Below, piece after piece: positions 58,001-59,750 of a stretch of DNA of 59,750 bases. Location: the NCBI GenBank assembly GCA_022453515.1, contig JAJNNY010000110.1, forward strand, positions 1 through 59,750, written 5' to 3'. The position numbers and the translations under genes are program-made. Each line of letters opens with the position of its first letter. Within the stretch, counting starts at the first letter, position 1. The notes beneath the pieces were generated by a model. It did no database searches, was not told the origin of the DNA, and worked only from the letters and a program-made list of their open reading frames with translations. The stretch comes from Astrocystis sublimbata (lineage: Eukaryota; Ascomycota; Sordariomycetes; Xylariales; Xylariaceae).

Positions 58001-59750
58001 ATATCTGTCTGTCCATCCAGCTTTCTCAACATATGCTTTCCACATACTGTAATCACTTCACAAGAGTATAATAGCTGGAATAGGCAAACAATCTAGCACA
58101 CCTAGCAAACGAAGACATTTATGGCATTCCCATGATCCTTGCTTGCTGCGACGGGTAGGTATCTATTGCATCCTGCAGCGTCGCATTGCGTGGGTGTGTG
58201 TGGGTGGTTCAGCCGAGGTCCACCTCGTCCCCCATCGGAACATGCCAAGTAGAAAAAGATCGTCGCACGCCAGCAAATCACACGACAATGAACAAACAAC
58301 CCAACCTTAGGTAGCCTACTCTACTCATAGGGTCAACAAAGTGGTCGATACGAAACTACTTAGCTCTACCTACACATATACAAATAGATAGCCTTACGGC
58401 CGGCGGCTGGGGTACTTACAGCTAGCTAACTAGCCTTTGCGGAAGACCTTCTTGTCCGGGAATAGGCACGTCTTCGATCGCCCCAATCAGCTTCAATACT
58501 ACATACCGTCTGCCCTTTGTGTACTTGGAGGTGCATTACATGCCACTTACACTTACACAACCCCGACAACATCCAAAAAGGTCTTTATTTACCCGATTCG
58601 CCCATCCACGACCACGAGTGACCACACCCTCCCTGTGAAGCGGCAAAAACGCGCTGTCGATCATTTAAGAGTGTTGCCACACTACGTTCGACGACGTATT
58701 GTTCGAGAAGGAATTCGCCAGCCCTCCAGATCTCAGCGTCACCTTCGTGTGTGATCGACAACCAGTATTTACAGTACCGTAGTTCAATGAAGGCAGGACC
58801 TCGGTAAGGTAGCTTCTATCACAGAACCATTCATGCTTCCGCCCTGGCATCCTTGTAGGTAGCATAGAACCAAGCAAGCTAGACACGGTCTTGTCTAGCC
58901 GGCCTGCCGGACAGAATTAGCGCAGATGATATGAGGTGGATCCTTGATCGGGGTTATATCGGGGCTAAGCTGGAAACGACATAGGATTCCAAATATCCAT
59001 GCCATCAGAGAGGTAAATCTGCAAACATAGTAGTACTGTGATTGTGTCTATGTCTCTTGAGTTTTGCTGTGTCATGGAATCAGAAGCGTTGGTAATGTTT
59101 GTAATTTCCCCAGATTGGCGGGGAAAAGACTAAATTAATTAGCATTGCTTTATCTACGAGTAACCCAGAAGTCCACCTTACCTTACCTTACCTATATTTG
59201 AGTTTGATTAACTTCGTGAAACGCCCTGTTAGTTGCGTCGTAAATTACTCGAAGTTCGCGCATTCGCCAAGTCATGTCGACGTTAAAGTTCAATTCCGCA
59301 GTTGGCTGGCTAGCGGAGCGTACTAAAGGCGACCACCGCGAAGTCAGAGGACCGGAGCTTGTCGTGGATGTCTGGAGAAACGGGCTTGCCTTGCTGCTAA
59401 CGTTTGCCGTTCCGTTATCTGCATCCTAGGCGGTTTGGAGCTTAATGGGAGGATTGGGCACTAGGTAGAAAGCAAGTACACTTTTCTGGTGCAGTGTGGT
59501 GCATAGGTACCTTAGAGTGGATTGCAGCTCAAGCCAGCATAGGACTGATGTAGGTACTGCACTTATCATGATCAAGCTGGGATCATGGTCATGTTACATG
59601 CCCTCAGATCTGCTTGTCACATGCACCCCAAACAAGCCTTTTCCACGCCGCTAAGCAACAGCAACAGACGCACGCTGTTTTATTTCCGCGAAACGAAGGA
59701 AGGTTGGTTGGGGATTTCCAAGCGATGCTAGAACGTTGGAAGGATCGTCG
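55049..59750. other. Gene-poor end of the right arm
   Basis: Mirror of about 23,792-28,490. It contains the mirror copies of the DUF6536 3' relic (about 55,350-55,411), the 13-bp tandem repeat (about 57,910-57,965) and the GGTAA run. There is a CA/AC-repeat difference near 58,200 and a 6-bp tandem difference near 59,662. No supported gene. Confidence 0.6.

Larger units (their letters stand above)
41783..59750 (-). repeat. Right arm of the giant inverted repeat (truncated by the window end)
   Basis: Reverse complement of 23792..41762. Differences from the left arm, right relative to left: -1 near 42,627; -1 near 52,816; +1 near 52,986; -1 near 53,049; -1 near 53,105; -1 near 53,431; -1 near 53,495; -1 near 54,400; -1 near 55,628; -2 (one AC unit) near 58,200; +6 (one TTGCTG-type unit) near 59,662. 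The arm is still in register at the last base. Confidence 0.98.

Noticed and set aside
23792..59750. Explanation of the palindrome as a transposon with terminal inverted repeats
   Set aside because: The arms consist of host genes, including a ribosome-biogenesis helicase. No transposase or integrase is present and the spacer is only 20 bp.
1..59750. Telomere repeats or CRISPR arrays
   Set aside because: No TTAGGG-type arrays are seen at either window end or at the palindrome centre, and the spaced-repeat tracts present are ordinary microsatellites in a eukaryotic genome.

Overview
The window is nuclear DNA of a filamentous ascomycete (Pezizomycotina). Genes are intron-bearing on both strands, with short introns (about 50-140 nt), GT..AG borders and CTAAC/CTGAC-type branch points. 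Intergenic regions are long. A single 5S rRNA gene sits alone between protein genes, as in Neurospora-type genomes. A Sordariomycete is a reasonable guess, but nothing here proves the class.

Unique part (1 to about 23.8 kb): OHCU decarboxylase of urate breakdown (-) and the splicing ubiquitin ligase Prp19 (+) diverge from a shared promoter that carries a perfect UaY-type site. They are followed by a DUF6536-type multi-pass membrane protein (+), a GMC-family oxidoreductase (+), the 5S rRNA gene (+), a 990-residue low-complexity protein of unknown function (-) and an OPT-family oligopeptide/metal-chelate transporter (-). Genes were assembled exon by exon from splice signals, and reading frames close exactly in each model.

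Palindromic part (23,792 to 59,750): this is the dominant feature. The sequence from 23,792 to 41,762 is repeated in reverse complement from 41,783 to the last base of the window, around a 20-bp AT-rich spacer. Each arm is about 18 kb and holds the same five genes in mirror order: a small secreted DUF7907-like protein, a second DUF6536 protein, a 206-residue membrane protein, the ribosome-biogenesis helicase Drs1, and a RING/SIM protein resembling the Slx5 side of a SUMO-targeted ubiquitin ligase. Tracking the mirror offset reveals eleven small indels and no substitution in any stretch I compared. In nine of the eleven the right arm is the shorter one, and most are in homopolymers or short tandem repeats. 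Net frameshifts break the right-arm DUF6536 gene, while the left-arm copy is intact. The outer end of the palindrome lies beyond the window.

The key question is whether the palindrome is a real inverted duplication or a long-read/assembly fold-back. The deletion-biased indels, the broken second copy and the lack of C-to-T (RIP-like) divergence lean towards a fold-back or a very recent event; the sequence alone cannot settle it. No CRISPR array, telomere repeat or intact transposon was seen.
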